Assembly: GCF_051020955.1 (NCBI RefSeq)
Contig: NW_027476110.1
Span: 1,028,001-1,092,000 of the forward strand
Direction: 5' to 3'
DNA: 64,000 nucleotides
DNA from: Megalopta genalis
Lineage: Eukaryota; Arthropoda; Insecta; Hymenoptera; Halictidae
Shown: piece after piece, positions 20,789 to 31,411 of the stretch
Numbering within the stretch: the stretch's first letter is position 1
How the letters are laid out: each line of letters begins with the position of its first letter
Notes under the pieces: model-generated
What the model saw: the letters and a program-made list of their open reading frames with translations, nothing else
Database searches by the model: none
Told to the model about the DNA's origin: nothing
Program-made: the position numbers and the translations under genes

Positions 20789-21292
20789 TCTAATGTCTAC
20801 AATAATTGAGCAACAGGGCCGAGGCCTGTTCTGACCGGGCGAAGCAGTGCTTGCTTATGCCGGTCAATGTTAAAGCAGCTGAAACCACTGCGAAGAGAGA
20901 GGTCCGCATCCGGAAACTGCGGACGTCGTGCTTGGAGAAACCCCCTCCTCACCGTTTACCGGTTCATCGGAAGGGAAGATCGTCCCGCGAGGGGGGTGAC
21001 TCACTTAGCCATTCCCCCGGCGACTCGGCCCCTAGGGGGAGGCCGAGCCGCCGGGAGAATGTTTCCAGCGGGGGCCACGGGGAGGCGGAGTCACCAGCGT
21101 AGCGCTTGATCTCCTACAGGCTCTCCATTTGAGAGTTTTGCGGCGGCCGTCGTCGCGACTCGCTGGAGAGCGGCTCGCGAGGACATTCTACGCGGGCTAC
21201 CCCGGAACACCGTTGTCAAGGACGGACGGTGCCTGCGGTTCCGGTGGTAGCCTGGTGGATGGTAGGGGCGGGGCAGGGGGGGGGGGGTGGTC
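20789..21292 (-). other. R1-D 3' UTR
   Basis: About 500 bp, closely similar to the R1-C 3' UTR throughout. It contains the shared block at 21061-21087 (plus strand core CAGCGGGGGCCACGGGGAGG) and a C-rich tract right after the ORF2 stop (about 21240-21290, G-rich on plus). Short open frames on the plus strand here are not genes. Confidence 0.75.
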
Positions 21293-24200
21293 CTAGTCTG
21301 GGGTGGGTGGTTGGCGCGGTCTAGCCCTTTTGCCCGTGAGGTTTTTGGCTGCGGTCCTCCACACATAACTCCTTTTAGCTCTGGAGGTTGTCTGCGCGGA
21401 TTCCGGGGGCAGGCGGCTTGATGGCTGCCTGCCACTGCGGGTGCTGGGGCCCGGGGTGGTCGGTTGGGGAGACGGGGGCCTGGTATTGATGATGAGGTCA
21501 TCTCTGAGCTTCATCACTTTGACCGCGAAATTGGCAAAGTGCGGAAATTTGCTTTTGCTGATTAGCTCGTGGAGATGACATGGCCAGGGGGTGTTGTTAG
21601 GTCGCATTTTGAGTGCGAGCTCCACCCTGTGTTCGTGGACGGAGGGGCATTCGAAGATGATGTGCCTGACGGTGTCGGTGGCACCGCAGACACACGCGTC
21701 GTCCGATGAGATCCTGAGGGAGTGTAGCTTCTCTTTAATGCGTCCATGCCCCGTGAGGAGTTGGATCACATAAAAGTTGAGCGGGATGGCTTTACGGTGC
21801 ATTCTATCGTGCGTGCTGCTGAAGAAGTCGTGGGTGATGCGACCTTTGGTCGACTCATCCCACTCCTTCTGCCAAGTAGCCAGGGTTTGCTCTCTAATAG
21901 AGCTGGCTAATTCTGAGATTGCTGTAGGGGATGTATTCGGTGGGTGGGGGGTGTGGTGTATCTCGCCGAGAGTGAAAGGTTGGTTGTTCCTGAGATGGAA
22001 GAGGGCTTTGCGCTCCCTGAGAATTAGGTCTATGGGGGGGGGGCTCCGGCAACGATGGTCAGGGCGTCAAGTGAGGTGGTGCGATAGGCGCGAGTGGTAC
22101 GGATGAGGGCAAATCTCTGCGATTGTCGTAGCTTCCTGACGTGCCATTTGTTGAGCCTGTCGGCCCAACTAGCGGCTGCGTAGGATGCGATGGGGACGTT
22201 GAGGCCTTTGTGGAGGATCCTCATGCTGTTCTGGTTAAGACCCCAGTGGGTCTTGGCTATGCGAGAGAGCTGATTGAAAATGGTTTTGCTTCTGCCCGCT
22301 ACGTAGTTTACATGCGGGGTGATATTGAAACGGGGGTTAAAATGCACACCCAGATACCGGATTGAGGCCGGCATCTTGAGTGAGCAGTTGTCTATTCGAA
22401 TGGTGGGGGGTCTGCGGGTTTCAAGGAAGCCTTTCGCGAGGAAGATAACGGACTTGGCTTTGGACAGCTCAAGTTTGTTCCGTCGACACCATGCGGATAT
22501 GATGTCCGTGATAACGGCGGATCTGGTCTCTAATTCTTTCCTACTGTTGCCGGAGACGGTGACTGCGAGGTCATCGGCGTAGGCCGTTGCGTCGTAGCCG
22601 CAGCGGTGGATGGCGGTGAGGAGGTCGTCGAAGACGACGTTCCATAGGTAGGGACCAAGGACTGAGCCTTGCGGGCAGCCCTTGGTGACCCTCTTAGAAA
22701 CTGCGGAGCTGTTCGAGGAGATAATGGCTGATCTGTTGGACAGGTAGTCTTGTATTAACCTGTAGAGGTTACTGGGGCAGCTTCTCGCTTTGAGCTGGTG
22801 GAGGATGGCGAGCCACCAGACGTTGTCAAAAGCGCCGCTGATATCAAATAGGAGGGCGACCGCGTATTTCCCGTTGCTGTTCTGGGTGGACTCGCGTAGT
22901 TGGAGGATGGCGTGCTCGGTGGAGAGCCCAGTTTTGAACCCGAACTGAGAGGTGGAAGCTAGAGGATGACTGTTGAAGAGGTTCAACAGTCTGTCGGCGA
23001 TGAGCCTTTCAAGGGTTTTGCTAATGATGGGCAGGAGGCAGATGGGCCTGTACGATTTTGGGTCAGTTCTGGGCTTCTCTGTGCTCTTTAGAAGTACCTT
23101 TACGACTCCTGTCTTCCAGATGTTGGGGAATTTGCCATGGGCGAGACAGCTATTGAACAGAAGGGTGATTTCCCGATGGAGGTGGCGTCAGGCACGCTTG
23201 AGGATGGCTGCCTCCATCAGGTCCTGGCCGAGGGCTTTATTATTTTTAATGTGCTTGATAGCGCTTGAGACCTCTTCCATCTCGAAGAAGGGGGCGTTGG
23301 GGGTGTCAGGGGTGGTGTTCGCGAGTTGGCGGACTTCCGCGTGAAAGGCGGAGTCCGTCTGAGGGGTGTCGTCGGGCATCAGAGCGTGGAGGAGAGCCCT
23401 ACTCGATTCCTCCCAGGAGGTGGTTTGGCCGTTTTCGGTGGATATGGAGACCGGGATATCCACGGCGCAGACTTTGCCCGTGACCGTTTTATATGGGATG
23501 CCCCAAGGGTTGGCGTTGCCCTGTTTCGTTACGAAATCTCTCCAGCTTTGGAGTTTGGATTTGCGGATGGTGGCGGTGTACCTGTTCCTGAGTTGCCTGT
23601 ACTGGGCCTTCAGGATTTCTTTACGAGCGGAGTTTGGTTCTGTTTGGTAGGTTCTTTTCGTGTGGCGGACCTCGGATCTGAGGGTTGTGAGCTGGGGGGT
23701 CCACCACGGGACTGATCTCGGAAATCTGGTCTTCTTAGGGATCGCGGAATTGGAGGCTGTAGAGATTATTTGCTGGACGTCCGCGCCAAGGATATCGGGG
23801 TCAACTGCGTAGGGGTCGTCTGGGAGGGGGGGGGGGGTATTCCGCTGAGAGAGCTGGGATAATTCTATCGAATTCCTCCCAGTTGGCTCTCTTGATGTTG
23901 TAGCGGGATTGGGACGGGGCGGTGGCAGTGGGCGTGGGGGAGCAGATCTGAAAAGTGATCAGGTTGTGATCACTTGTTGACCTGTCTGGGTGGACAGTCC
24001 ACGAAGTGACGTGGCTGAAGAGGCTGTGTGTGGCGAGCGTGAGGTCGATATTGGATCGACTGTGGGCGTTATCGAAGGTGGGAGTGTTGGTGGGTTCGTT
24101 TACTATCGCGAGTCGGGATTGGGCAATGAAGTTCTCCATGATTTCGCCTCTCTCGTCAGAGGAAGGGTTATGCCAGAGTGGCGATTTGGCGTTGCAGTCA

Positions 24201-24644
24201 GCGAGGATCAGGACGTTGCGGTTTTGGATGGTGTGTAAGATGGTTTCGAGGTGGTGAAGGAATGGCTGGATGTCGTCACTGTACTGGAAGTACATGTTGA
24301 CGACGATGAGTTTCAGGTCATGGAGAGTGATTTCTGCGCATATGCAATGTGTGTTGCACAGCGCTTCTATTTTAAGAACGGTTATGAAGGGGTTTCTGAC
24401 TACAATCGCCGCCTTGGGAAGGTCGGGGACTGAGAGGCTGGAGAACCTTTTGCGGTCAGGAGTTCGGTCCGAAGCTGCTGAGGGCGTTATTGAAGGAGTA
24501 GGGCTCCTGGATCGCGAGAATATCGATTCCTACCTCGAAGGCGCAGACTTTTAACTCCTCAAGAGCCGATCTGGAGTTCTGTGCGTTGACTTGGCCTATC
24601 CTAATAAAGGGCTTGGGTTGCGAGGGGTAAGGTTTACAGACCAT
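21293..24644 (-). pseudogene. R1-D ORF2, multiple frameshifts
   Basis: Fragments in order: MVCKPYPSQPKPFIRIGQVN and ILAIQEPYSFNN (24456-24644); endonuclease MYFQYSDDIQPFLHHLETIL, SPLWHNPSSDERGE and TSDHNLITF (23801-24295); a linker block (23188-23463); RT with FKTGLSTEHAILQL, FDISGAFDNVWW, KGCPQGSVLGPYLW and AYADDLAVTV (22030-22986); and C-terminus CVCGATDTVRHIIFEC (21293-21802). Frame changes coincide with G runs at 22034-22043 and 23826-23837, among others. YADD is retained. The protein would be very close to R1-C ORF2 if continuous. Confidence 0.88.
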
Positions 24645-25951
24645 AATCCGTACGTGAAAGAACCCGATTTATGGCCGTAACGTAGGCAGGGCATTGCCTA
24701 TCGGTGACAGGGTGGGCAGAGGGTTTGCCGGTTTTGTGGCAATTGTGACAGCGGGCTGGTTTAGGCTTATTGGGGCAGGTCTTGAATGAGGCCCTGCTCA
24801 GCGCAGTGGCCACAGATGTCTTTTTCGGCGCGGCAGAATTTGGTGGTATGGTCGAAGCTATGGCACTTATAACACCGGGTGACCGCGATGTAGTCGTTGA
24901 CCCGGCAACAACTCCATCCGACATATACGCGCTCTTTCTTTATGAGGACGTCGCGGGCCTGCCTGGATACCTCGAGTATCCAGTTGCTCTTATCCTTGTT
25001 CTTGTCTCCGGACTTGAACGCGAGCTAAATCTGCTGGGAGAGGGCTTTTTCTGGGGCGTCCAAATTCTGGCTGACTATGGCTCGAAGGGTGGCCTCGTCG
25101 CTTTCCAGCTTTGGGACGTCATAGAGTATGATCCTGGGGTTCCGTTTGAGGGGGGGGGGGCCGACTATAAGGCCAGCAGCTTTAGGCTGGGCGTTGTCGC
25201 GGAGGGTGTTGAGGTCAGAGGCTTTGGGGGACTCGACCAGGATGCCGTTCCCTTGGATTTTCCTTATGCTCTTAATTTGGAGCTTGCAATCCGCGGGGGA
25301 GACCAGCTTGAGGACCGTCTCTTTGGTCATGTCGCTGGACTCGAAGGACTTGGGGTCCTGTGGGAGGATGGTGATGGCACTGGGGGGGTTCTGCCTCAGG
25401 TTCGAAAGAGCGGCCGTCTTTGAGCGGACCCCGACTCTCTCGGCGTAAGTAGTGGGCCGAGAGGGTTCTTTCAGGGCCTGACAGTTCTCTGTGACGGACT
25501 CGAGGGTTTTCCTCTGCTGTCTATTTTCGGATCTGATAGCTTTTATCTGGCTTTCCAGGTTGCTGCACTCGCTGAGTATGCTCTGCAATTTGGCTACCTT
25601 GGAGGCTATGAATTGGGACGCGTCTGGGTACAAGCCGTTGTCTTGGTCCATGAGGAACCGCATCAAGGCCATGGTGACCTTCGCGGACTTAAGCCGAAGG
25701 TCGTTCGCGGTGGGGTCGGGTACGGGGGCGGCTGTGGCTGGGTTGTCGCAGCACGGGGCGGGGCTTGGGGCGGGGGCGACCGGGGGTGGGGACGGAGCCA
25801 CGGATCTTTTCGCGGACTTATTGGGTTTCCGGGGGAGGACTGCCGCGAGGGGGGTATCAGAGTCATTGTCTGATTGTATCCGGCGTTTGGTCTTGCGGTT
25901 GCGGCTGATGACCTTCCGGTATCCCTCGGAGTCGGACGCCTCAGTGTCCAT
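24634..25951 (-). pseudogene. R1-D ORF1 (Gag), stop and frameshift
   Basis: Start at MDTEASDSEGYRKVISRN (25951), matched to R1-C; the frame is also open upstream to 26239. Basic N-terminus, a proline/alanine linker, LRLKSAKVTMALMRFLMDQD, coiled-coil-like segment and RPTTYAERVGVRSKTAAL. A TAG at 25025-25027 replaces a lysine codon of R1-C, after LSQQI. Downstream, knuckles are visible but frame-shifted within the second (CGHCAEQG then FKTCPNKPKP), ending SRTDYGL. An iterated GGG run at 25149-25160 adds a codon without breaking the frame. Confidence 0.85.
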
Positions 25952-26277
25952 CATGCTGATGGACGATGGCGGGCGGGGGTGAGGCGGGGTGGGTCGATGG
26001 AAAATCAGCGGTGAACAGCTGCGAAGGAACCGGGACTTAGATCCATCGCGCCCTCGCTGTTTAAGTTCATTGGACCGGGGAGTCAGAAGACCCGGTCTTA
26101 ACTCTCTGTCGGCTGCAAGGAGTTGTATGTTTGCTTTAAGTATTTCGCCGGCAATAATGCCGGCGATAATAATATGAAAGTAGTGAATGGTCGATCTGTT
26201 AGGCGACCGCGGTGGCGGGTGCTCGGCACCACACGCCAACCGCTACAACGGCTTTCTTGCCGTGTTGCCACCCCCAA
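25952..26277 (-). promoter_or_regulatory. R1-D 5' UTR
   Basis: About 325 bp between the junction with E1 and the chosen ORF1 start. It contains an inverted GCCGGC pair around 26147-26165 (CGCCGGCATTATTGCCGGCG on minus), a potential stem-loop. No promoter could be identified. Confidence 0.5.
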
Positions 26278-26291
26278 AGTGCCACACGACA
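26278..26291 (-). other. Degenerate R1 target at the D/E1 junction, AGTGCCACACGACA
   Basis: Where a 28S target copy is expected, these 14 bases keep the outer AGT and GACA of AGTAGATAGGGACA but differ in all seven central positions. E1 begins at 26292 with the same 3'-terminal sequence as E2 (ACTAAC on minus), so that boundary is firm. It could be a rebuilt target, a partial target deletion leaving TGTC, or an off-target site. Confidence 0.5.
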
Positions 26292-26677
26292 GTTAGTGTT
26301 CGTCGTCATAACTGTGGTCTCTGAGAGACGGGCCGTACCTAAGTCCTTGGTGGACCATACCGGCCGCTCTTGCGACTTATGCCTGATGTTCGGGCTCTAC
26401 CCTCGTTCACTATCGTATCAGGGGAAGACAGCGTGCTACTCCCACTGCCACCTCGAGTCCAACCCAATCCAGGCACTCTTACGGAGTAGTGTTAAAGTCT
26501 TTTATCTCCGCAAGAGGGGCTTCAGCCTGGCCCGAGGGGACGAACCCCGAGGGGTTCGCCCAGCATGCCGTACATCGACGGAGCTGGACGAGTCCACGCT
26601 CCGTATACAGTTTCGTTCTATGTTCGTCTCTTTGTCGTTCTTACGGATCGTGCGAATTTTTGGAACTCCTTAAATAG
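26292..26677 (-). other. R1-E1 3' UTR
   Basis: About 385 bp, closely matching the E2 3' UTR. A self-complementary segment around 26530-26560 (CCCGAGGGGACGAACCCCGA on plus) can form a stem-loop and is the same in E2. The block shared by the other families is not evident here. Confidence 0.7.
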
Positions 26678-29600
26678 CTACTCTGACACCAGGCTGGCTT
26701 TGTCGATCGGCCACTGAAATCCTTCTCGAATCGCCGCCTGGCGTAGGTGTTCCCTGTCCTCTACGTAACGCTGACAATCGTAGAGGACGTGGTTTGAAGT
26801 TTCCTCCTCCCCACATTCGCACAACTCATCGTCGACCAGGGCGAACGTCTTGAGCTTCGCACGGAAGTCTCCATGTCCGCTCAAGAACTGCGCTACATCA
26901 TGGTCGACTCTGATCCAGCTCGCTGAGAGTCGGTCTGATACCTCGCCGAAGTATTGGAAGGTTTCCCTACCCTTCGTCGAGGACGACCATCTCTGCTGCC
27001 ACATCTCTAAAGTCGCCTCCCTCAGCCTTCTGCGAACTTGGGCTTCGGTGACGACTTCGTCAGCCAATTCGGCCTGACTCACTTGATAGGTTCCATGTTG
27101 GAACCCGAGTTTCTTCCTGGCTTTGTACACGCAGCTGAACTCCGCTATCGCCAAGTCCACAGGTATCTCCCCGGCGATCACGGGGATCGCATCAGTGGAG
27201 ACTGTCCTGTAGGCTTTGACGCAGCCAAGCAGAACACGCCTCTGCGCTCTGGTGAGCCATTTACTCGTCCCAGAGGTAAGGCGGTCTGCCCAGCCCGCGG
27301 CAGCATACGTGACGATTGGGACAAACAAGCCGCGGTACAAATTACGCATCGTCCGATATCCCAATCCCCAGTTCGACTTAGCAATCCTTGCTAGCGCATT
27401 AAACGTTCGCAAGGACTTAGCATTCAAATACTCGACGTGGGAATGGATACCCAGTCTAGAGTCAAAATGCACGCCAAGGTAACGCACATAGTCCTTGACG
27501 GCAATATTCCGACCTCCTACTTTTATCACAGGTGGCCTCTCTCTGTCGAGAGAGCCTTTCAAGAATATCATCTCAGTCTTGGTCGCAGACAGCGACAATT
27601 TCTGCTGGTCGCACCAGCAAGAAATGGTGTCCGCAACCAATTGGCCATTGCTTTCTAGACCCTTCCTGCTGTTCGCAAAAATCAAGACAAGAAGGTCGTC
27701 TGCATAGGCGATGGGCTCGCAAGCGAGCCCGGCGTTCGATAGGAGCTGTAGAACCTCGTCGAAGACTAAGTACCAACAGCTCGGACCAAGAATTGATCCC
27801 TGTGGGCAGCCCTTAGTGACTTTCTTCCGCACTGCACCGCGATCAGACACCATAGTCACCACGCGGCCGTCGAAGTAGTCGACCACAAATCTAAATAGGT
27901 TTTTTGGGCAGCCTCGCTTCCTCAACGCGTTGAGTATGCTTGGCCATCAGACGTTATCAAAGGCTGCGGCTATGTAGAAGAGCAGACCCACGACGTACTT
28001 TTCCTCTCGACCGGACGCAAGCTCCCTCATCTTTACCACGGCATCAGTCGTGGATCGATGCGGCCTGAATCCGTATTGCCGATCGGAGGCGTAGTCGGGG
28101 TGCAAAAACGAACTAGCTAATCGCGTAGCGATTAGCTTCTCTAAGACTTTGCCTACGACCGAAAGCAAGCATATAGGTCTGTAGGACTTTATCTCCGTTT
28201 CAGGTTTCTCGGATCCTTTAAGGATGGAAATGATGGACCCGATTTTCCATTCCGCGGGAAAGACTCCGTGTGCCAGGCATCCGTTGTAGAGTCGGAGGAG
28301 CTCGCGTGAGATCGTATTAAACGAGCGTTTTAGAACCTCCGGCTCAATTCGGTCTAGGCCTGGACACTTGCCGCTCTTCAGTCGGTTGACCGCCGATCTG
28401 AGCTCCGAGAGGGTGAAGGAACTGGCGTCCTCACTCTCCGGCTCGATGGCAGCTTCCCTCCTGACTCGCGCATGATCCGGAGAATCATTCGCGGGGCTAT
28501 CGTCCGGAATTAACCCCTCCAGCAGCGCGGAAGCGGTGGAGTCCCAGTCTGTAGTATAACCCTGGGCAGTGTTAAGATTAATATTCGAGATGACCGTGTT
28601 GGCTGTCATCTTCTGCCTCGTGATCTTATAAATGAGGCCCCAGGGTTCTTTGTTTCCCTGCTCGGTCACGAATGCACGCCAGCTGTGCGACCGAGCAGCT
28701 TTAATGGCGGCTTTGTAGGCCTTTCTCTGTTTGAGATACTCGGTCCTCTTGGCCGCCCTCTGCTCCTCTGAACATGCCGCGTTCTGCGAGGCTCGTCTAA
28801 GTTTATAGACTCGCCTCTTCTGCCTCGTCAGGTCGGCCGTCCACCATGGGACGGATTTTGAATGCCACTGCTTGGTTGGCATCGAGGAGTCGCACGCTTG
28901 GACGATCATTCTTTCGATCTCCTGTGCTAGATGTTCGACTTCCCCCTTATTATTCAATGGATTGGGGGATATACTCCTCTTACTTTCCTGCAGCGCCTTG
29001 TCGAACTCGGGCCATTTTGCGCTTCGGAGTCGGAACCTTGGTAATAATCCGTTCCGGTTGGTGCTGCTGTCGCTACTACAAATTTCGGCAGTACCGTCCT
29101 TGGCGCAAAAACTCAAAGTGAACTCTATGACCCGGTGGTCGCTGGTCGTCAGGTCCTCGCGGACCTTCCAACCTCGCACCTTGTCGCAAATGTCAGGTGT
29201 CGATAGTGTGACGTCGATGTAAGACTGTCCACTAGGGCTGGAAAACGTCGGAGCGTTTCCAGCCTCGTTCAAGACAACCAAGCCATGGCTCACGATAAAC
29301 TCTTCGAGTTTACGACCTCTCACGTCCGTCTCCGCACTGCCCCACTGGGCTGATTTTGCGTTAACGTCGGCAGAGATAATGACTCGGTTATGCCTTAGTG
29401 CGGAAAGAGCTCTCTCTAACCGCGCCAGACCTGATTCAACGTCATCGGACCATTGAAAGTACTGGCTGATCAGGAAGAAGCTCCCAAACGAACCCGAGAT
29501 GCTGGCACAGGACAAATGCGTGTCGCACAAGTTAGAGACTTTGACCACGGTTAGATCCGGGTTTCTGACCGCTATTGCAGCCATCACCGGATCGCCTGCC

Positions 29601-29794
29601 GTGATCAGCCTCGTTCTCAAGCCTAGCCCGGGCACAGTACCCCGCCAGCTATATGGCTCTTGTGCAAGCAACACATCTACCCCTCGCCTATGCATCTCAG
29701 TTCGGACTTCGTCGGTCACGTTTCGGGCCCGCTGCATGTTATGCTGCATGACCCGTATGACTCTCGAGCGTCGCCGGTCGTTTGTACTATCCAT
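26678..29794 (-). pseudogene. R1-E1 ORF2, single nonsense mutation
   Basis: One continuous frame of 1,038 codons broken only by TGA at 27947-27949, which replaces the first W of the conserved FDNVWWPSI. Endonuclease: MQHNMQRARNVTDEVR, LLAQEPYSWRGTVPG, ISADVNAKSAQWGSAETD, YIDVTLSTPD and TSDHRVIEF. RT: KSYRPICLLSVVGKVLEKL, YGFRPHRSTTDAVVKM, KGCPQGSILGPSCW and AYADDLLVLI (27695-27706). C-terminus CECGEEETSNHVLYDC. ORF2 starts 12 nt after the ORF1 stop, unlike the overlaps in other families. It is a full-length R1 ORF2 but cannot be translated through. Confidence 0.92.
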
Positions 29795-29806
29795 TCAAGA
29801 TTCAAA

Positions 29807-31411
29807 TTATTCGTGTCTGATGCGAGACATCTCCAAAACCAGCGCTTCCTGATACGAGGCGCAGGCCGGGTCTCGCGACTTATGTTCAAATGGTCGCCCT
29901 CTGTCTTTACAGTTGGAGCAAACCGGAGGCTTGCTCTTCCTGTTACAGTGCGCATAACCGTGCCCTTTTTCGGCACAATGTCCGCAGACATCCTCTTTGA
30001 ATTTGCAGCGCTTCGCCGTGTGCCCGAAGCGCTGGCACTTGTAGCATCGGGTGACCTGTATGAAGTCCCGCACACGACAGGAACTCCACCCGAGGTACAC
30101 CCGGTCCCCTCTCTGCGCCAGCCGCCGACGAATCTGCGGACTGACGGCCACTACCCAGTTGGCTGTCTCCGGGGTCTTGCCAGCCATGCGACTGACCCGA
30201 ACACCCGAAGGCACATCCTTCTGGGACGCCTCAGAGAGGTTTTGCCTCCAAAGACTGGAGGCAATTTCCTCCTTGCCCATCCCTTTCGGGATATCATAAA
30301 TCAGGACCTCGGGTTCCCGTTTGCTAGGCAAGGAGACGGACAGTCCCGCACTCGCCAGCTTTCTATTACCTACGAAGGCTTTTAGGTCCTCCTTGCGATC
30401 GGTTTCGACGACGATGCCACCGGAGTGGATGCGTCGAACCGATCTGACCCGTATCGCCTCCTTCGCAGGTTTTACGATCGACAGAACAGCTCTCTTAGTA
30501 GCATCGCTGTTCTGTCCTTTATTCTTTGGCGGGAAGATACGCACCACGTATTGTGTCGGTGGTCTTCTCGCCTCCGGAGTAGCTGTCTGATTGACCTTAG
30601 CCACTTGGGCGTAGGTCAACTGCGCGGCATTGCAGACCGTCTTCGGGAGAATTCCCTTGGACGGCCCAGGTCGCACCGCACTCATTACGGCAGGACGCGC
30701 TTTTAGGTCCGCCCTGACCGCGGCGAGTTGCCCTTCGACGAAGCTGTTTCGTTGAATCAGCTCCTGAACTAACCCGTTGAGTGCTTCGACTTCTGTTAGT
30801 ATCTTCGACCCGGACTCCTTGTTGACTTTCGACGCGGGTCGAAAGCAAAAGGCCCGTATCTCTGATACTAGCCTGAAGGCTTCGCCTCTCACGACATCGA
30901 GAGGCCGTACCTTGTGCCCGGAAACCGTCCCCTTCGATTTCCTGGTCTGGTTTACTGCGGCCTTGCCAGTAGGTGCAACTGGCTTGGCACGCTTCGACTT
31001 CTTGGTGACGGTTTTCCAACCGCCACCTTCGGGGTCTTCAACACGCTCGGGTGCCGGTTGCACCTTCACGAGCGTGTCTTTGACTCGTTCAATTTTCTTG
31101 GGTTTCTCCTTCCCAGCCTTGCGGCTGGGGGAGTCCCCCGACTTGGGCGATGTCCCCACGTTACCGGTGTCCGGCGCGCCTTCTACCGTGGCCTCAGTTT
31201 TCACCGAGACCGCTCGCGTGGGTGTCACGCATCTCTCTAAGGTCACGCGAGGATTGGCGATGTTGATCACCTTCCCGGACCTTGTCTTTTTCGCAGACGC
31301 GGGAGGACTGACAACTGCTGTTGCAGTCTCCGCGTTTGTGGCGACGGCTTCACTCCGAGTAGGAGCTGGACCCGCCGACTTCGAGCGTTCAATTTTTATT
31401 CTAGATCCCAT
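29807..31411 (-). CDS. R1-E1 ORF1 (Gag), intact
   Basis: Start chosen at MGSRIKIERSKSAGPAPTRS (31411), the position matching E2; an in-frame ATG 17 codons upstream would add a leader-encoded extension. About 534 residues. N-terminal third is basic and proline-rich with KKTRSGKVINIANPRV; middle has a helical, likely coiled-coil stretch (LTEVEALNGLVQELIQRNSF); then a fold with VRSVRRIHSGGIVVETDRK. Knuckles from about residue 454: CYKCQRFGHTAKRC, CGHCAEKGHGYAHC and CSNCKDRGRPFEHKSRDPAC. Expected role: RNA binding and ribonucleoprotein assembly. Confidence 0.9.
   Translation of the reverse strand: MGSRIKIERSKSAGPAPTRSEAVATNAETATAVVSPPASAKKTRSGKVINIANPRVTLERCVTPTRAVSVKTEATVEGAPDTGNVGTSPKSGDSPSRKAGKEKPKKIERVKDTLVKVQPAPERVEDPEGGGWKTVTKKSKRAKPVAPTGKAAVNQTRKSKGTVSGHKVRPLDVVRGEAFRLVSEIRAFCFRPASKVNKESGSKILTEVEALNGLVQELIQRNSFVEGQLAAVRADLKARPAVMSAVRPGPSKGILPKTVCNAAQLTYAQVAKVNQTATPEARRPPTQYVVRIFPPKNKGQNSDATKRAVLSIVKPAKEAIRVRSVRRIHSGGIVVETDRKEDLKAFVGNRKLASAGLSVSLPSKREPEVLIYDIPKGMGKEEIASSLWRQNLSEASQKDVPSGVRVSRMAGKTPETANWVVAVSPQIRRRLAQRGDRVYLGWSSCRVRDFIQVTRCYKCQRFGHTAKRCKFKEDVCGHCAEKGHGYAHCNRKSKPPVCSNCKDRGRPFEHKSRDPACASYQEALVLEMSRIRHE

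Larger units (their letters stand above)
20789..26277 (-). mobile_element. R1-D element, near full-length but decayed
   Basis: About 5.49 kb, closest to R1-C. The 3' end GTAGACATTAGA abuts S2. The 5' side meets E1 at a degenerate 14-mer instead of a clean target copy. Both ORFs are recognisable over their length with stops and frameshifts, several in G homopolymers. Confidence 0.88.

Noticed and set aside
20806..21109. Open frames of 80-98 codons on the plus strand
   Set aside because: They fall in the R1-D 3' UTR and reflect GC-rich sequence. The homologous R1-C region shows no matching conserved protein.
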